Shown piece after piece: positions 44,828-52,854 of a stretch of 64,000 nucleotides of DNA. Origin of the DNA: Vibrio proteolyticus NBRC 13287 (lineage in GTDB: Bacteria > Pseudomonadota > Gammaproteobacteria > Enterobacterales > Vibrionaceae). A program made the translations under genes and the position numbers. Each line of letters begins with the position of its first letter. The stretch's first letter is position 1. The stretch spans positions 62,001 to 126,000 of the forward strand of contig NZ_BATJ01000013.1 of the NCBI RefSeq assembly GCF_000467125.1. Direction: 5' to 3'. The notes beneath the pieces are model-generated. The model made no database searches, was not told the origin of the DNA, and worked only from the letters and a program-made list of their open reading frames with translations.

Positions 44828-45975
44828 TAGTCAATATCCTCTTTATTATATTTCCAAGTATAAGCGGTGTTATTAATAGCCTCGTGTACTTTACCTCTCA
44901 TGAAGTAAGGTTTCGTACCACTTACCTCAGGCACTTCTAACACCGAACTATTATGAAATTCAAAATATGCTTTACAAGCTGCCTTGTTAGATTTGGATGA
45001 ACCTAAATCTTCATAATCTATTTCGTAAGAATATTGTCTTTTATATCCTGTAGCTTTCTCTACTGCATCTACTAAATAGTTATCAATAATTTCGGGCATA
45101 ATGTCTGGTTTAAGATCTACAAGGCTCTCTTCACTGTTTTTAGCTTTGAAGTAATCATTGAGAGCAACACCTCTATCTCTGCCTTTCAAACCAATATCTC
45201 TATACTCTAATAAAAACAAGTAACCGTCAGCATTCTGCTGCTCCGTATCATACTCCGTGCGGTCTACAGGAAAAGGAATGCTATCTCCACTCCACCTGTT
45301 AACCTGAAACTGGAAAGCATCATCAAAATCATTGATATTAACCTTCCAATGTCGGTGGTCTACAATTGCACTTTTATTAACGTATGAGTATATCCAATGG
45401 AAAATGCTTTCTCTGTATGGCTCTAACACGCACTTCAATTTGCGAGCTTCCAATAAGCTCTTCCATTTATCTTCTACATGTTCCCGAGATTGATCAATTG
45501 TAAATCTAGACAATATGCTCAATAGCTCGGCATCCGATGCATCTTCAAAAATTTTGTCATAGAGAGGCTTAACTGAAGATGATGGTACGTGAGACTTTAT
45601 GATATTGAGTTTTTCATGAGCACTTCGTGTGTTCCAACCATGAAATATTGAACTCTCGGAAATGAAAGATGTCGTGTGTAACACAATTTGCTCAAACATA
45701 GAGGAGTCTTCAACCACCAAGTTCTTCAAAGTGTTCCAGAAATCTTTTGAGTTACTAGCTAAGTTATGCTCTTCTACGTGGTGTTTTACCTCTGTGAACG
45801 TCTTACCATCATAGACATCCCCAAAGCACTCTATCCAGATAGTCTCATTGGTTTTTGCATCAAAGCACTTCTCAATGGCGATTAAGACTTGGTAAACATA
45901 GCCTAAATACTTTGGTGTAGCGTTGTTGGCAAAACCTTCTGTCATCCTGTCGATTACTCCTAGATTCACTCTCAT
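44827..45975 (-). CDS. ABC-3C effector with Cap4/DUF4297-like nuclease domain
   Basis: A 382-residue protein. The N-terminal 110 residues form a predicted PD-(D/E)XK nuclease: YLGYVYQVLIAIE, then IWIECFGDVYDGKTFTEVKHH with candidate active residues E49, D53, E62 and K64, then SKDFWNTLKNLV. This is the pattern of Cap4/DUF4297-type dsDNA endonucleases. The C-terminal 130 residues (YLFLLEYRDIGLKGRDRG, YFEFHNSSVLEVPEV, PYFMRGKVHEAIN) fit the ABC-3C C-terminal region. ATG 45945 (MTEGFANN) with AGGAG upstream is an alternative start. Probably cuts DNA on phage infection when released by the ATPase; this is inference. Confidence 0.7.
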   Translation of the reverse strand: MRVNLGVIDRMTEGFANNATPKYLGYVYQVLIAIEKCFDAKTNETIWIECFGDVYDGKTFTEVKHHVEEHNLASNSKDFWNTLKNLVVEDSSMFEQIVLHTTSFISESSIFHGWNTRSAHEKLNIIKSHVPSSSVKPLYDKIFEDASDAELLSILSRFTIDQSREHVEDKWKSLLEARKLKCVLEPYRESIFHWIYSYVNKSAIVDHRHWKVNINDFDDAFQFQVNRWSGDSIPFPVDRTEYDTEQQNADGYLFLLEYRDIGLKGRDRGVALNDYFKAKNSEESLVDLKPDIMPEIIDNYLVDAVEKATGYKRQYSYEIDYEDLGSSKSNKAACKAYFEFHNSSVLEVPEVSGTKPYFMRGKVHEAINNTAYTWKYNKEDID

Positions 45976-46222
45976 TAACTTCGCGCACTGGGAAAAACTC
46001 GCGATCTCGTTATGTTCTCGAAACCAATTTCACCACCATGCTAGATCGAAGCAAATAAAATCACCATAGTTACCATACGGTTAGAAGGGATTAATTTTGT
46101 ACAAATACTCCATGAATGCAAGTAAAACCTGTTGAATATTGAGCGGTGTAGTTACGAGACTTAGTAAAAAGGTTACGCTCGTACAATTTTTACACCATTG
46201 AAGGGCAAGCTATTAAAACTCA

Positions 46223-46236
46223 CGGGGTCAGGTCTT
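46223..46236 (+). repeat. GGGGTCAGRTC repeat, copy 2
   Basis: CGGGGTCAGGTCTT followed by GCCTTTT, on the plus strand; shares the core with copies at 42308-42321 and 47031-47041. Confidence 0.45.
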
Positions 46237-46313
46237 GCCTTTTGTCTCTTATTACTTTTTGTATATCAAAGTTGACTGAGTATCATTTTGTGATTTGGAG
46301 GCGCAACTCATTT

Positions 46314-46348
46314 GGGGCAGAAATGTTTCAGCCCGAACAGGATGAAAC
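46314..46348 (+). repeat. 35-base direct repeat, copy 1
   Basis: GGGGCAGAA-A-TGTTTCAGCC then a degenerate half ending TGAAAC; 30 of 35 bases match the copy at 50150-50184 in the same orientation. The two copies bracket the 3.8-kb block with the three genes of unknown role. Confidence 0.6.
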
Positions 46349-46411
46349 GAAGATGGACAGAACTGTTTTAGGACGTAACATAAAGTCGCCTGCATCAGAT
46401 TAGAAAAAATT

Positions 46412-47017
46412 TCAATCGAAGTCGTCTCGATTTAGGCTTTCACGCGCCCTTTTAATGAGTTTTTCTACGTGTTCTTCCGAAGACTTGCGCTGAGACAAAT
46501 AGGCTTTGTGCTCTTCGGAATCCTCGATGTCCAAAAAAGGTAGCTCCTGGTTAGACAAGTGATAATTTACGTGCCAATATGCTGTAGCCGCATTTATATA
46601 TTGTGCTTTTAATAAATCTCCCCACCTTTCTATTGCTTCATCTGACAAATTTGCAACCGTGTTAGAATGCAATTCTTCGATTCGATTTATTCCTAAATTT
46701 ACAGATTCAACGCAAGAATCTATTAATGACAAAGATTTCCTTTGAGCTGAACCTAACTTAATAGCGATGTCAGAATAGTGCTTTTTAAATATAGGATTAG
46801 ATAGCTTTAGTGGAACGCCTGAATCTATACCATTCAATGCGTAGATTTGAATACTTCTTTCATATGATCTACAAATCAAGAGCAATCGATACTTAATATC
46901 TTCCAGTTCTTCAAGAATCGCCACCTCCAAGGATGAAACTTTTCGCCTTTGAATATAAAAATCGAAAAGCTTACCTATTGCTACCCCTAAAATGATATAT
47001 GCAATTTTTTCGTACAT
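46412..47017 (-). CDS. Membrane-anchored hypothetical protein
   Basis: A 201-residue protein with one N-terminal helix (YEKIAYIILGVAIGKLFDFYI) followed by a basic RRKV and a mostly helical cytosolic part with many charged residues (SSLEVAILEELEDIKYRLLLICRSYERS). No family recognised. ATG 47017 has AGGT seven bases upstream, inside the GGGGTCAGGTC repeat; the longer frame from 47071 would place the repeat within the coding region. Low GC, minus strand like its neighbours. Confidence 0.65.
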   Translation of the reverse strand: MYEKIAYIILGVAIGKLFDFYIQRRKVSSLEVAILEELEDIKYRLLLICRSYERSIQIYALNGIDSGVPLKLSNPIFKKHYSDIAIKLGSAQRKSLSLIDSCVESVNLGINRIEELHSNTVANLSDEAIERWGDLLKAQYINAATAYWHVNYHLSNQELPFLDIEDSEEHKAYLSQRKSSEEHVEKLIKRARESLNRDDFD

Positions 47018-47030
47018 AGCACTGACCTGA

Positions 47031-47041
47031 CCCCAACTTTT
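47031..47041 (-). repeat. GGGGTCAGRTC repeat, copy 3
   Basis: On the minus strand GGGGTCAGGTC lies just before the start codon of the 201-residue membrane protein and supplies its AGGT ribosome-binding sequence. Confidence 0.45.
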
Positions 47042-47099
47042 TAGTCCACGGACAAGTTGGTTTTTTATCAACTAAACACATAATGAGGCATTAGATAAA

Positions 47100-47267
47100 T
47101 TGAATCAAACTGAAATTACTAGAAGTCTTATGAGTGATGATCCTGAGAAGGTTTGGGGCATTTCTGACTTACGAAGTGTCAACTGTGAAGGTTCTGGACA
47201 AAACCGTCACAGGTTTGCAGTCAGACTTAAGCGCTTTGTATGGGTTTTTAATCTAAGCGCATATTAA
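47100..47267 (+). CDS. Possible small protein
   Basis: A plus-strand frame of 55 codons in a gap between minus-strand genes, from TTG 47100 or ATG 47130 (MSDDPEKVWGISDLRSVN), ending RLKRFVWVFNLSAY at a TAA. GAGG lies 12 bases before the TTG. Its last 20 bases overlap the 3' end of the nuclease gene. The composition looks protein-like, with more GC-rich codons than the neighbours; it could equally be a gene fragment. No family recognised. Confidence 0.3.
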   Translation: MNQTEITRSLMSDDPEKVWGISDLRSVNCEGSGQNRHRFAVRLKRFVWVFNLSAY

Positions 47268-48153
47268 AAAACCTCACCTTCAAAATAGATATGTATGGTA
47301 GGTGCTCCTCATCGTGATAGGTGTAATCACCACTACTTTGTAGCGTCGAATTGAAGTTCGAACAAAATAACTGGACTCCTGAACGATAAACTCGCTTCTG
47401 ATTTCTATACCCATTCATGACAACATTCTTATAACCATTTTCAAGATCTGTTACCAACTTTGACCACTCGCAGATTTTCGGATCAACCACGTCTTTTCCT
47501 AAACTACCATTTCCAGCCATATCTATCGCAGCTTGAACTAGATCGCAGCCTGTAACCATCTCTGACGTTGTTTTATGTTTTGGCCAAGTAACGTGAAAGG
47601 GAAATAACTTATTTGTATTTTTTATCCAGAGTTGGTTCTTGGGCATTAACAGAAACTTAGAGCAATCTGGTAGCCCTTCGATATTGGTTCCACCTAACGT
47701 ATATGAACCAATTACCCTTGAGGAGTTTTGTACACCTGCCCTGATAGTTAAAGGTTGATGTCTATCTAACTTTTCTAGAAGCTTTCTTTCTTTCGCTGTA
47801 GACGCACCACTGTCAATTTTTTTAAATTTCGAAGTATTCTTAGCCTGTAGTAGTAACGCTTTTTTTGAGAATACTACTCCCTTGGCGTTACATTCCTCGA
47901 CAATATACAGTAAGTCTGCCAGCTCACATTTTACTTTCTGAGTATTAGCTATTCCATGAGCCTGCGGCGTGCCATCAATCCAAATGGAGCTTACCTCTAC
48001 TCCTCCTGCAACTTGATGTTGCTTTGCTATTTTTTTAGCCAAATATGCTAATAATCTTTTCCCATGTAAATGCTGCAAAGCCCAACGTTCTAGGGAACGC
48101 CCTGTTTTATTCTTATATATTTTACTCCAGTAACGCCAATGAGCTTGGTGCAT
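47248..48153 (-). CDS. Predicted PD-(D/E)XK nuclease, function unknown
   Basis: A 301-residue protein. A nuclease-like core is suggested by VSSIWIDGTPQAHG, CELADLLYIVEE (E77, D80) and KALLLQAKN (Q103, K105), the E...D...QxK arrangement seen in restriction-endonuclease-fold proteins. The rest (GCDLVQAAIDMAGNGSLGKDVV and others) matches nothing I know. AAGGAGG lies six bases before ATG 48153. It is in the AT-rich island next to the ABC-3C operon, so a defence role is plausible but not shown. Confidence 0.6.
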   Translation of the reverse strand: MHQAHWRYWSKIYKNKTGRSLERWALQHLHGKRLLAYLAKKIAKQHQVAGGVEVSSIWIDGTPQAHGIANTQKVKCELADLLYIVEECNAKGVVFSKKALLLQAKNTSKFKKIDSGASTAKERKLLEKLDRHQPLTIRAGVQNSSRVIGSYTLGGTNIEGLPDCSKFLLMPKNQLWIKNTNKLFPFHVTWPKHKTTSEMVTGCDLVQAAIDMAGNGSLGKDVVDPKICEWSKLVTDLENGYKNVVMNGYRNQKRVYRSGVQLFCSNFNSTLQSSGDYTYHDEEHLPYISILKVRFFNMRLD

Positions 48154-48293
48154 AAATCCTCCTTAAACCTAACGCCCCGTAACGCAATACTGAAGCCGCC
48201 GCATGCCGCCTTAATCACTTAAACCACTACACTAATGACTTACCAATACGCAGGCTTCACTGGCAATATCGAGCGATTCAATACAAAAGTTGA
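48154..48293 (-). other. Cassette-junction-like spacer (weak attC candidate)
   Basis: Between the 546-residue gene and the nuclease gene. Read on the minus strand it contains TGAAGCC ... GGCTTCA arms about 60 bases apart and ends GCGTTACGGGGCGTTAGG just before the AAGGAGG of the nuclease gene, resembling the right end of a Vibrio integron attC (GTTRRRY). The left core box is not convincing. Confidence 0.3.
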
Positions 48294-49934
48294 TCATTTT
48301 AACTCTAAAGTTTCTTTTGTGGCTTCATCTCGAAGACCTAAGGCATAAGTTTTTGTCAGCTTTTTGTCTTCGTAAGTTATACCGCCAATTAAACAAGCTT
48401 TTGCAACTCTAGTGTATTCTTTTCTAATGTTTTCGTAGTTATGGATTGTCCAATGAATAATCACTTTTCTTAACGAGTAATACTCCTTCCTATAGTTGTC
48501 TTTAGTAGGTATTTTTACACCGAATATATTTAAGCAGAATCCCAGAATCCTAGCTGATTTGAAATTGGGTAACTTTTCCATTTTCCTGATTTCATCGTAT
48601 ATCAATCGGTAGTATTTCTTTAAAATGTAATAGCTAGCCTTACTATCTCTGTGACCGATAAAATCGCTCCAACAAGAGTTATGCTGAATTGACCAACATG
48701 TGTCCTCATCAACACTAACACATGCAGCAGCAAATGTTAGCTCAAACATCAATTCGGATACCAAGTCATATAAATCAATTGATTGGAATCTTTCCTCTTT
48801 CCTTTTCCGTAGCTTGTGAGGTGTAAAAACTGCAACAGACGGATGGTTTTCTATTAGGTTTATTACAGACGTGACAAACTTTACTGCCACTCTGAAGTTT
48901 TTATAGCAATCAAGATCATAGTAATTATTGGGGTTACTGTTGATTTCATATAGATATGTGCTGTTGTCTTTTATTTTACTGAAGGCGTTATTTATTGCGT
49001 ATGAATGTCTCCACCACCATCCTTCGTTTAGATAAGACTCAATTGCTGTTAGAGCTGAGTCACAATACACTTTAAATTGTTCATGTTTTAGGTCGAAAAG
49101 TGGTAAATCAGCATCTAGAGGGGAAGCAAACTGTCGATTTAAGGCTTCGAGCTTTTCTATGTCTCCAAACATGGAAATACTTAAAGGCTTTATGTACCCA
49201 ATAAGCCCAGAGCTGAAACCATCTCCTTCATGGTGCAAGAGCGAGTTTGAGTTAAGTATTGCAGCCGTTGCGGTGTTCTTAGTAAATTGACGAAATGGCA
49301 GTGTCTGGATATTTTCTGCTGTCATGCTTTCGTATAATTCGATTATGAGGTTTGGATGATATTCCGCAACAACCTCACAAAATCTTTTGTTTCCTATAAG
49401 TAGTATGATGTCATGAGCATAATCCTTGCATTCGCCCTTAGAACCAGATGCGCAAGTTACTATACGGCTAATCGAAGGTGTAATTTCTGAGGCAACCTCT
49501 TTAAGAACATCTGCATTCCCCTCTAAGATTCTCGCATACAGTTGATGCATGAACTGTTTGTAGTTGTTCTTCCCAAATTTAGGAGGAGATATAAAACCAA
49601 AGTAAGCCCACAAACTAATGATCATGAGGAAAAGTACAGCAAAGATTGCTTGCCACATACTTTGGCTTAGATTGAAATCAGGAGTAAGCCAACCTAAATT
49701 GACCCATAACTCTGATATAAGAACTCCGATACCAATAAGAGGTATGATGTAAAAAGAGGTTTTGTGGAGTGATATTGGTGCAACTGCTATACGAAATTTA
49801 TAGCGTTCCCCCGTAATTGTGTAGACCACAAATAGTAGTGCTAGAGCGGAAATAAACGATGAGAAGCCGAATATAGAGTCAGAAGAACTCCCTGCGGGAA
49901 CAAAGCACATCCCTAATAGCTCTCTAGTACACAT
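48294..49934 (-). CDS. Large membrane protein of unknown function
   Basis: A 546-residue protein with three N-terminal helices (FISALALLFVVYTI; SFYIIPLIGIGVLISELW; WQAIFAVLFLMIISLWAYFGF), then roughly 420 residues of helical, cytosolic sequence rich in aromatic and charged residues. No catalytic motif or family recognised. AGGTGA lies six bases before the ATG. The AT-rich composition and minus orientation match the rest of the island. Large cytosolic domains on short membrane anchors are common among defence effectors, but this is only an analogy. Confidence 0.6.
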   Translation of the reverse strand: MCTRELLGMCFVPAGSSSDSIFGFSSFISALALLFVVYTITGERYKFRIAVAPISLHKTSFYIIPLIGIGVLISELWVNLGWLTPDFNLSQSMWQAIFAVLFLMIISLWAYFGFISPPKFGKNNYKQFMHQLYARILEGNADVLKEVASEITPSISRIVTCASGSKGECKDYAHDIILLIGNKRFCEVVAEYHPNLIIELYESMTAENIQTLPFRQFTKNTATAAILNSNSLLHHEGDGFSSGLIGYIKPLSISMFGDIEKLEALNRQFASPLDADLPLFDLKHEQFKVYCDSALTAIESYLNEGWWWRHSYAINNAFSKIKDNSTYLYEINSNPNNYYDLDCYKNFRVAVKFVTSVINLIENHPSVAVFTPHKLRKRKEERFQSIDLYDLVSELMFELTFAAACVSVDEDTCWSIQHNSCWSDFIGHRDSKASYYILKKYYRLIYDEIRKMEKLPNFKSARILGFCLNIFGVKIPTKDNYRKEYYSLRKVIIHWTIHNYENIRKEYTRVAKACLIGGITYEDKKLTKTYALGLRDEATKETLELK

Positions 49935-50324
49935 TCACGTCACCTGATAGATTTGAATTGTACACATATTACTCGCCAATTGACTGAAAGTTAAGCTTTA
50001 TGAGGGAGTTACGGTATTGACCAATTCCTTGAAGGCAACTCCAATGAGGTTTTTATTGGTTCCGAGATCGAACTGCCCGTCTTCGGATAACTTCAAATAT
50101 GGCAAATTCAATATACTGATTTGAATAAGCGTTTGCTCTAACACAAAACGGGGCAGAAGTGTTTCAGCCAGAATGGGCTGAAACCTTAAAGCTTTAAACA
50201 CTTGAATGCGAATATGCCAACTCTGAAAATTGAATAATGTGGACAAAGATCATTCCTTTAGTCCACAGTCTTGGTACAGCAGAGAGCTTATGTTAATTAT
50301 TGAAATTCATAGCCAAATACTCAG
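49935..50324. other. Intergenic region between the island and hemB
   Basis: 390 bases with no supported gene. A minus-strand frame at 49998-50246 exists but runs through the 35-base repeat and has no ribosome binding site. The repeat copy at 50150-50184 contains the hairpin GTTTCAGCC / GGCTGAAAC. Confidence 0.4.
50150..50184 (+). repeat. 35-base direct repeat, copy 2
   Basis: GGGGCAGAA-G-TGTTTCAGCC, AGAAT, GGGCTGAAAC; same orientation as 46314-46348 with five mismatches. This copy keeps a perfect 9-bp stem-loop, the other has lost it partly. Confidence 0.6.
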
Positions 50325-51305
50325 CTAAACTTCTTCACTTAACCATATCGCATACTGTTTGGTGTAGTAGCTGACAATTAAATCTGCTCCAGCTCGCTTT
50401 AGCCCAATAAAAGTTTCGTTCACCACTAACTTTTCATCGAGAGCACCAGCCAGAGCCGCAAATTTAATACTCGCATACTCTCCACCTACTTGATAAGCAG
50501 CTAACGGTAAATGAGTCTCTTGTCTTAAGCGGGAGAGCACATCTAAATAAGGCGTGCCTGGTTTGACCATAAGGATATCAGCACCTTCAGCTTCATCAAT
50601 AGAAGCTTCGAGTAAAGCTTGTCGACCGTTGGCATAGTCAAGTTGATAGCCTTTCCTATCACCATTGAGTTCACAATCTACTGCCGTTCTAAATGGCCCG
50701 TAAAAGGAAGAAGCAAACTTTGCTGAATGTGCCAAAATTGCCACGTCATGATAACCGGCGGCATCAAGACCTAGACGAATCGCTTTTACTTGACCATCCA
50801 TCATTGCTGATGGAGCTAACATGTCAGCACCCGCTTTAGCTGCTGTTAAAGATTGCTTGACCAAGTTTTCAACCGTTAGGTCGTTACACACTTTACTACT
50901 CTTTATTACTCCACAGTGCCCATGATCAGTATATTCACAGAAACAAATATCCGGAATGACCATCATATCTGGCACAGCAGACTTTATTATTTTAATCATA
51001 CGTGCAAGTAAACCATGATCATTCCATGTGTCGCTTCCTTGCGCATCTTTAGTATGAGATATTCCAAAAGGCATCACATAGCGTATACCTAAAGCATGAA
51101 GTTCTCGGACCTCATCCGCTAAATGACACTCTGGGATTCTGCTTATGCCAGGTAGAGTAGAAATTGGCACAGCTCGCTCTATATGTTCCTCGACAAATAT
51201 AGGATGAATTAAATCACCTAGCTGCACATGACTTTCTCTTAATAAATCTCGCATAGCTTCGGAACTGCGGAGGCGTCTCAGGCGTCGTATTGGGGCAGTA
51301 TTCAA
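50325..51305 (-). CDS. hemB: Delta-aminolevulinic acid dehydratase (porphobilinogen synthase)
   Basis: Condenses two 5-aminolevulinate molecules into porphobilinogen in haem synthesis; cytosolic, 326 residues. The two active-site lysines are K196 (LAHSAKFASSFYGPFR) and K248 (ILMVKPGTPYLD). The zinc cysteines are C121, C123 and C131 (CFCEYTDHGHCG), so it is the zinc-type enzyme. The only in-frame start is TTG 51305 with AGGA nine bases upstream. Vibrio genomes normally carry hemB on the main chromosome, so this AT-richer copy beside an island may be a second one. Confidence 0.95.
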   Translation of the reverse strand: MNTAPIRRLRRLRSSEAMRDLLRESHVQLGDLIHPIFVEEHIERAVPISTLPGISRIPECHLADEVRELHALGIRYVMPFGISHTKDAQGSDTWNDHGLLARMIKIIKSAVPDMMVIPDICFCEYTDHGHCGVIKSSKVCNDLTVENLVKQSLTAAKAGADMLAPSAMMDGQVKAIRLGLDAAGYHDVAILAHSAKFASSFYGPFRTAVDCELNGDRKGYQLDYANGRQALLEASIDEAEGADILMVKPGTPYLDVLSRLRQETHLPLAAYQVGGEYASIKFAALAGALDEKLVVNETFIGLKRAGADLIVSYYTKQYAIWLSEEV

Positions 51306-51765
51306 AATATCATATCCTAATTTAAGTTACTCGATGCAAAGGTTCGTTAGTCAGAGCTTATGATTTCTCTTTAGTAACAAATCACTTTTTTGATCAAAAA
51401 AATGCCGTTTTTTCACTCTGCTCTTCAATACAAAATCAGTCAATAGTTATGTAAGAAATGAGGTGGCAGCCCACACCGCAATACTTTTCTATATTTAGGG
51501 TTCGTATAACTTTTAGTATGGAAAACATATGCCTTCAAAGTTTAAAAGAGCATTTTCACTCTATGATTTCGGGCAATCAATGTTCCTGCGCTTTTGCTGA
51601 TTTACAAAACCATCAATAACGACAGGTATTGCAAAGAGAGTTGTGGACAGCTAGCACGAGCAGTAGACTTGCGCTAACCAGAACGCCTGACTTTGGGTGC
51701 GCACTAAACATGAACGTTTGATTCTGCTACCACAAAGTCGATATTTAGTTTGATGGAGATAGATA
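51306..51765. other. Intergenic region upstream of hemB
   Basis: 460 AT-rich bases. It should hold the minus-strand hemB promoter. A 23-codon frame (MPSKFKRAFSLYDFG start, 51529) is too short to support. GGAGAT at about 51756 is the ribosome binding site of the next small gene. Nothing else recognised. Confidence 0.4.
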
Positions 51766-52014
51766 ATGAACGATAGTTGGGCTAACGTCTTTCCGTACTT
51801 TGCTGGAGCTTTTAAGCTTATTGTATTAGGCATTGGAGCCTACTTAGCTATTAAATGGCATTTTGATGAAGAGAGGAGGGTAAGGGAAGCGCAAGGCGTG
51901 GTGTTTGATAAACCAAGCGTCACGAAAAAATTGGCTGTGATGCTAACCATCCCATTCCTTCTAAGTTTTCTGGTGCTGCTAGTTATTTATGCTACTGACT
52001 GGTTTCTCTACTGA
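51766..52014 (+). CDS. Small two-helix membrane protein
   Basis: An 82-residue protein with two predicted membrane helices (YFAGAFKLIVLGIGAYLAI and LAVMLTIPFLLSFLVLLVIYATDWF) joined by a charged loop (HFDEERRVREAQGVVFDK). GGAG lies upstream of the ATG. No family recognised. Single gene between hemB and the DUF3820 gene. Confidence 0.65.
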   Translation: MNDSWANVFPYFAGAFKLIVLGIGAYLAIKWHFDEERRVREAQGVVFDKPSVTKKLAVMLTIPFLLSFLVLLVIYATDWFLY

Positions 52015-52157
52015 TGGGCTTTATTGATACGATCAATGTTGAGCGATTTCAAATGGTGTACTCACACTGTTAAGAGGCTTATCCGATAAAACAGCTCAAT
52101 CAAGACTCAAAATGTTATCTCAACGTTTACGCTCTAAATTGGTTTGAGGCAAAGCGT

Positions 52158-52178
52158 GCCAGAGTAGAATGCTCTGGC
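52158..52178. terminator. Hairpin downstream of the DUF3820 gene
   Basis: Perfect 7-bp stem GCCAGAG (52158-52164) / CTCTGGC (52172-52178), loop TAGAATG, about 45 bases past the minus-strand stop. There is no T-tract on either side. Confidence 0.4.
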
Positions 52179-52224
52179 GGCCTTGAGTTGACGTTCTCCA
52201 TACAAGCTCTGGAGCAACGTGAAT

Positions 52225-52440
52225 TTACATACGTTTTAGTGGTTTGACGACTGAATCCAAACCTTCAATTTTGAGCGCCAGACACAATTGCAGTAACTGG
52301 CCCAACTCCCCATCCGGGAAGCCTTTTTTATCAAACCACAGCAGGTATTCTTCCGGCAGGTCAATCAGTACTCGCCCGGCGTATTTGCCAAAAGGCATTT
52401 GAATTCGGGCGAGCTTAAGCAGGTTTTCTTTTTCCAGCAT
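52225..52440 (-). CDS. DUF3820-family small protein
   Basis: A 71-residue protein with MPFGKYAGRVLIDLPEEYLLWFDKKGFPDGELGQLL, the pattern of the DUF3820 family (annotated as putative quorum-sensing-regulated virulence factor in some databases). The FGKYAG...LP..YL core resembles the small nucleic-acid-associated modules seen at the end of exonucleases. The role in the cell is unknown. It follows the HTH gene by 69 bases on the same strand. Confidence 0.75.
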   Translation of the reverse strand: MLEKENLLKLARIQMPFGKYAGRVLIDLPEEYLLWFDKKGFPDGELGQLLQLCLALKIEGLDSVVKPLKRM

Positions 52441-52509
52441 GAGTATTCAATGGGGTGATTCACGATTAACACGCAGTATCGCTGAATCTTGGAGTGATGG
52501 AAAGCGGAC

Positions 52510-52854
52510 TCAGACCTCGTGAATGTAGTCAATGATCACTTCATTGCCTTCACAATAGACACGCTGGATCTTGCCATCGACTCTCACTCGGTTTTGCAGA
52601 TGCACAACCTGCGCATCGGGCCCGGCGATCTCTTTCAGCGATGGAATGACGATATTGGGGTTCACGTGCAGTTGCTGACAGAACTGCTCGATAAAGTGGA
52701 GGCTCAGTGGCTTGGAGCCACGCAGCAACTCAGAGAACTGAATCTGATTCATGCCCAGTCTCTTCGCGACTTCCATCTGTGTCAGGCGTAGTTTTGCTTT
52801 TTGCGACATCCAGATGTTGTATAACGCTTCGCGATCCTGGTCCGTGAATTCCAT
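52510..52854 (-). CDS. XRE-family helix-turn-helix regulator
   Basis: A 114-residue DNA-binding protein. HTH_3 motif at about 20-70: LRLTQMEVAKRLGMNQIQFSELLRGSKPLSLHFIEQFCQQL, followed by a beta-rich tail (VVHLQNRVRVDGKIQRVYCEGNEVIIDYI). GAGAGGAC precedes the ATG. Targets unknown; self-regulation and control of the DUF3820 gene are possible. Confidence 0.82.
   Translation of the reverse strand: MEFTDQDREALYNIWMSQKAKLRLTQMEVAKRLGMNQIQFSELLRGSKPLSLHFIEQFCQQLHVNPNIVIPSLKEIAGPDAQVVHLQNRVRVDGKIQRVYCEGNEVIIDYIHEV

Larger units (their letters stand above)
45976..46411. other. Island intergenic region with two repeat elements
   Basis: Non-coding 436 bases upstream of the ABC-3C operon, with no convincing promoter for the minus strand picked out. 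It contains GGCAAG (46204-46209) / CTTGCC (46234-46239) pairing around the GGGGTCAGGTC repeat, with TTTTG after it, and at 46314-46348 the first copy of a 35-base element described separately. Confidence 0.4.

Noticed and set aside
49998..50246. 82-codon minus-strand frame
   Set aside because: It runs through the 35-base repeat and its stem-loop, and has no ribosome binding site.
42145..50324. Island as an intact prophage or transposon
   Set aside because: No integrase, transposase, capsid or tRNA attachment site was found; only short repeats are present.
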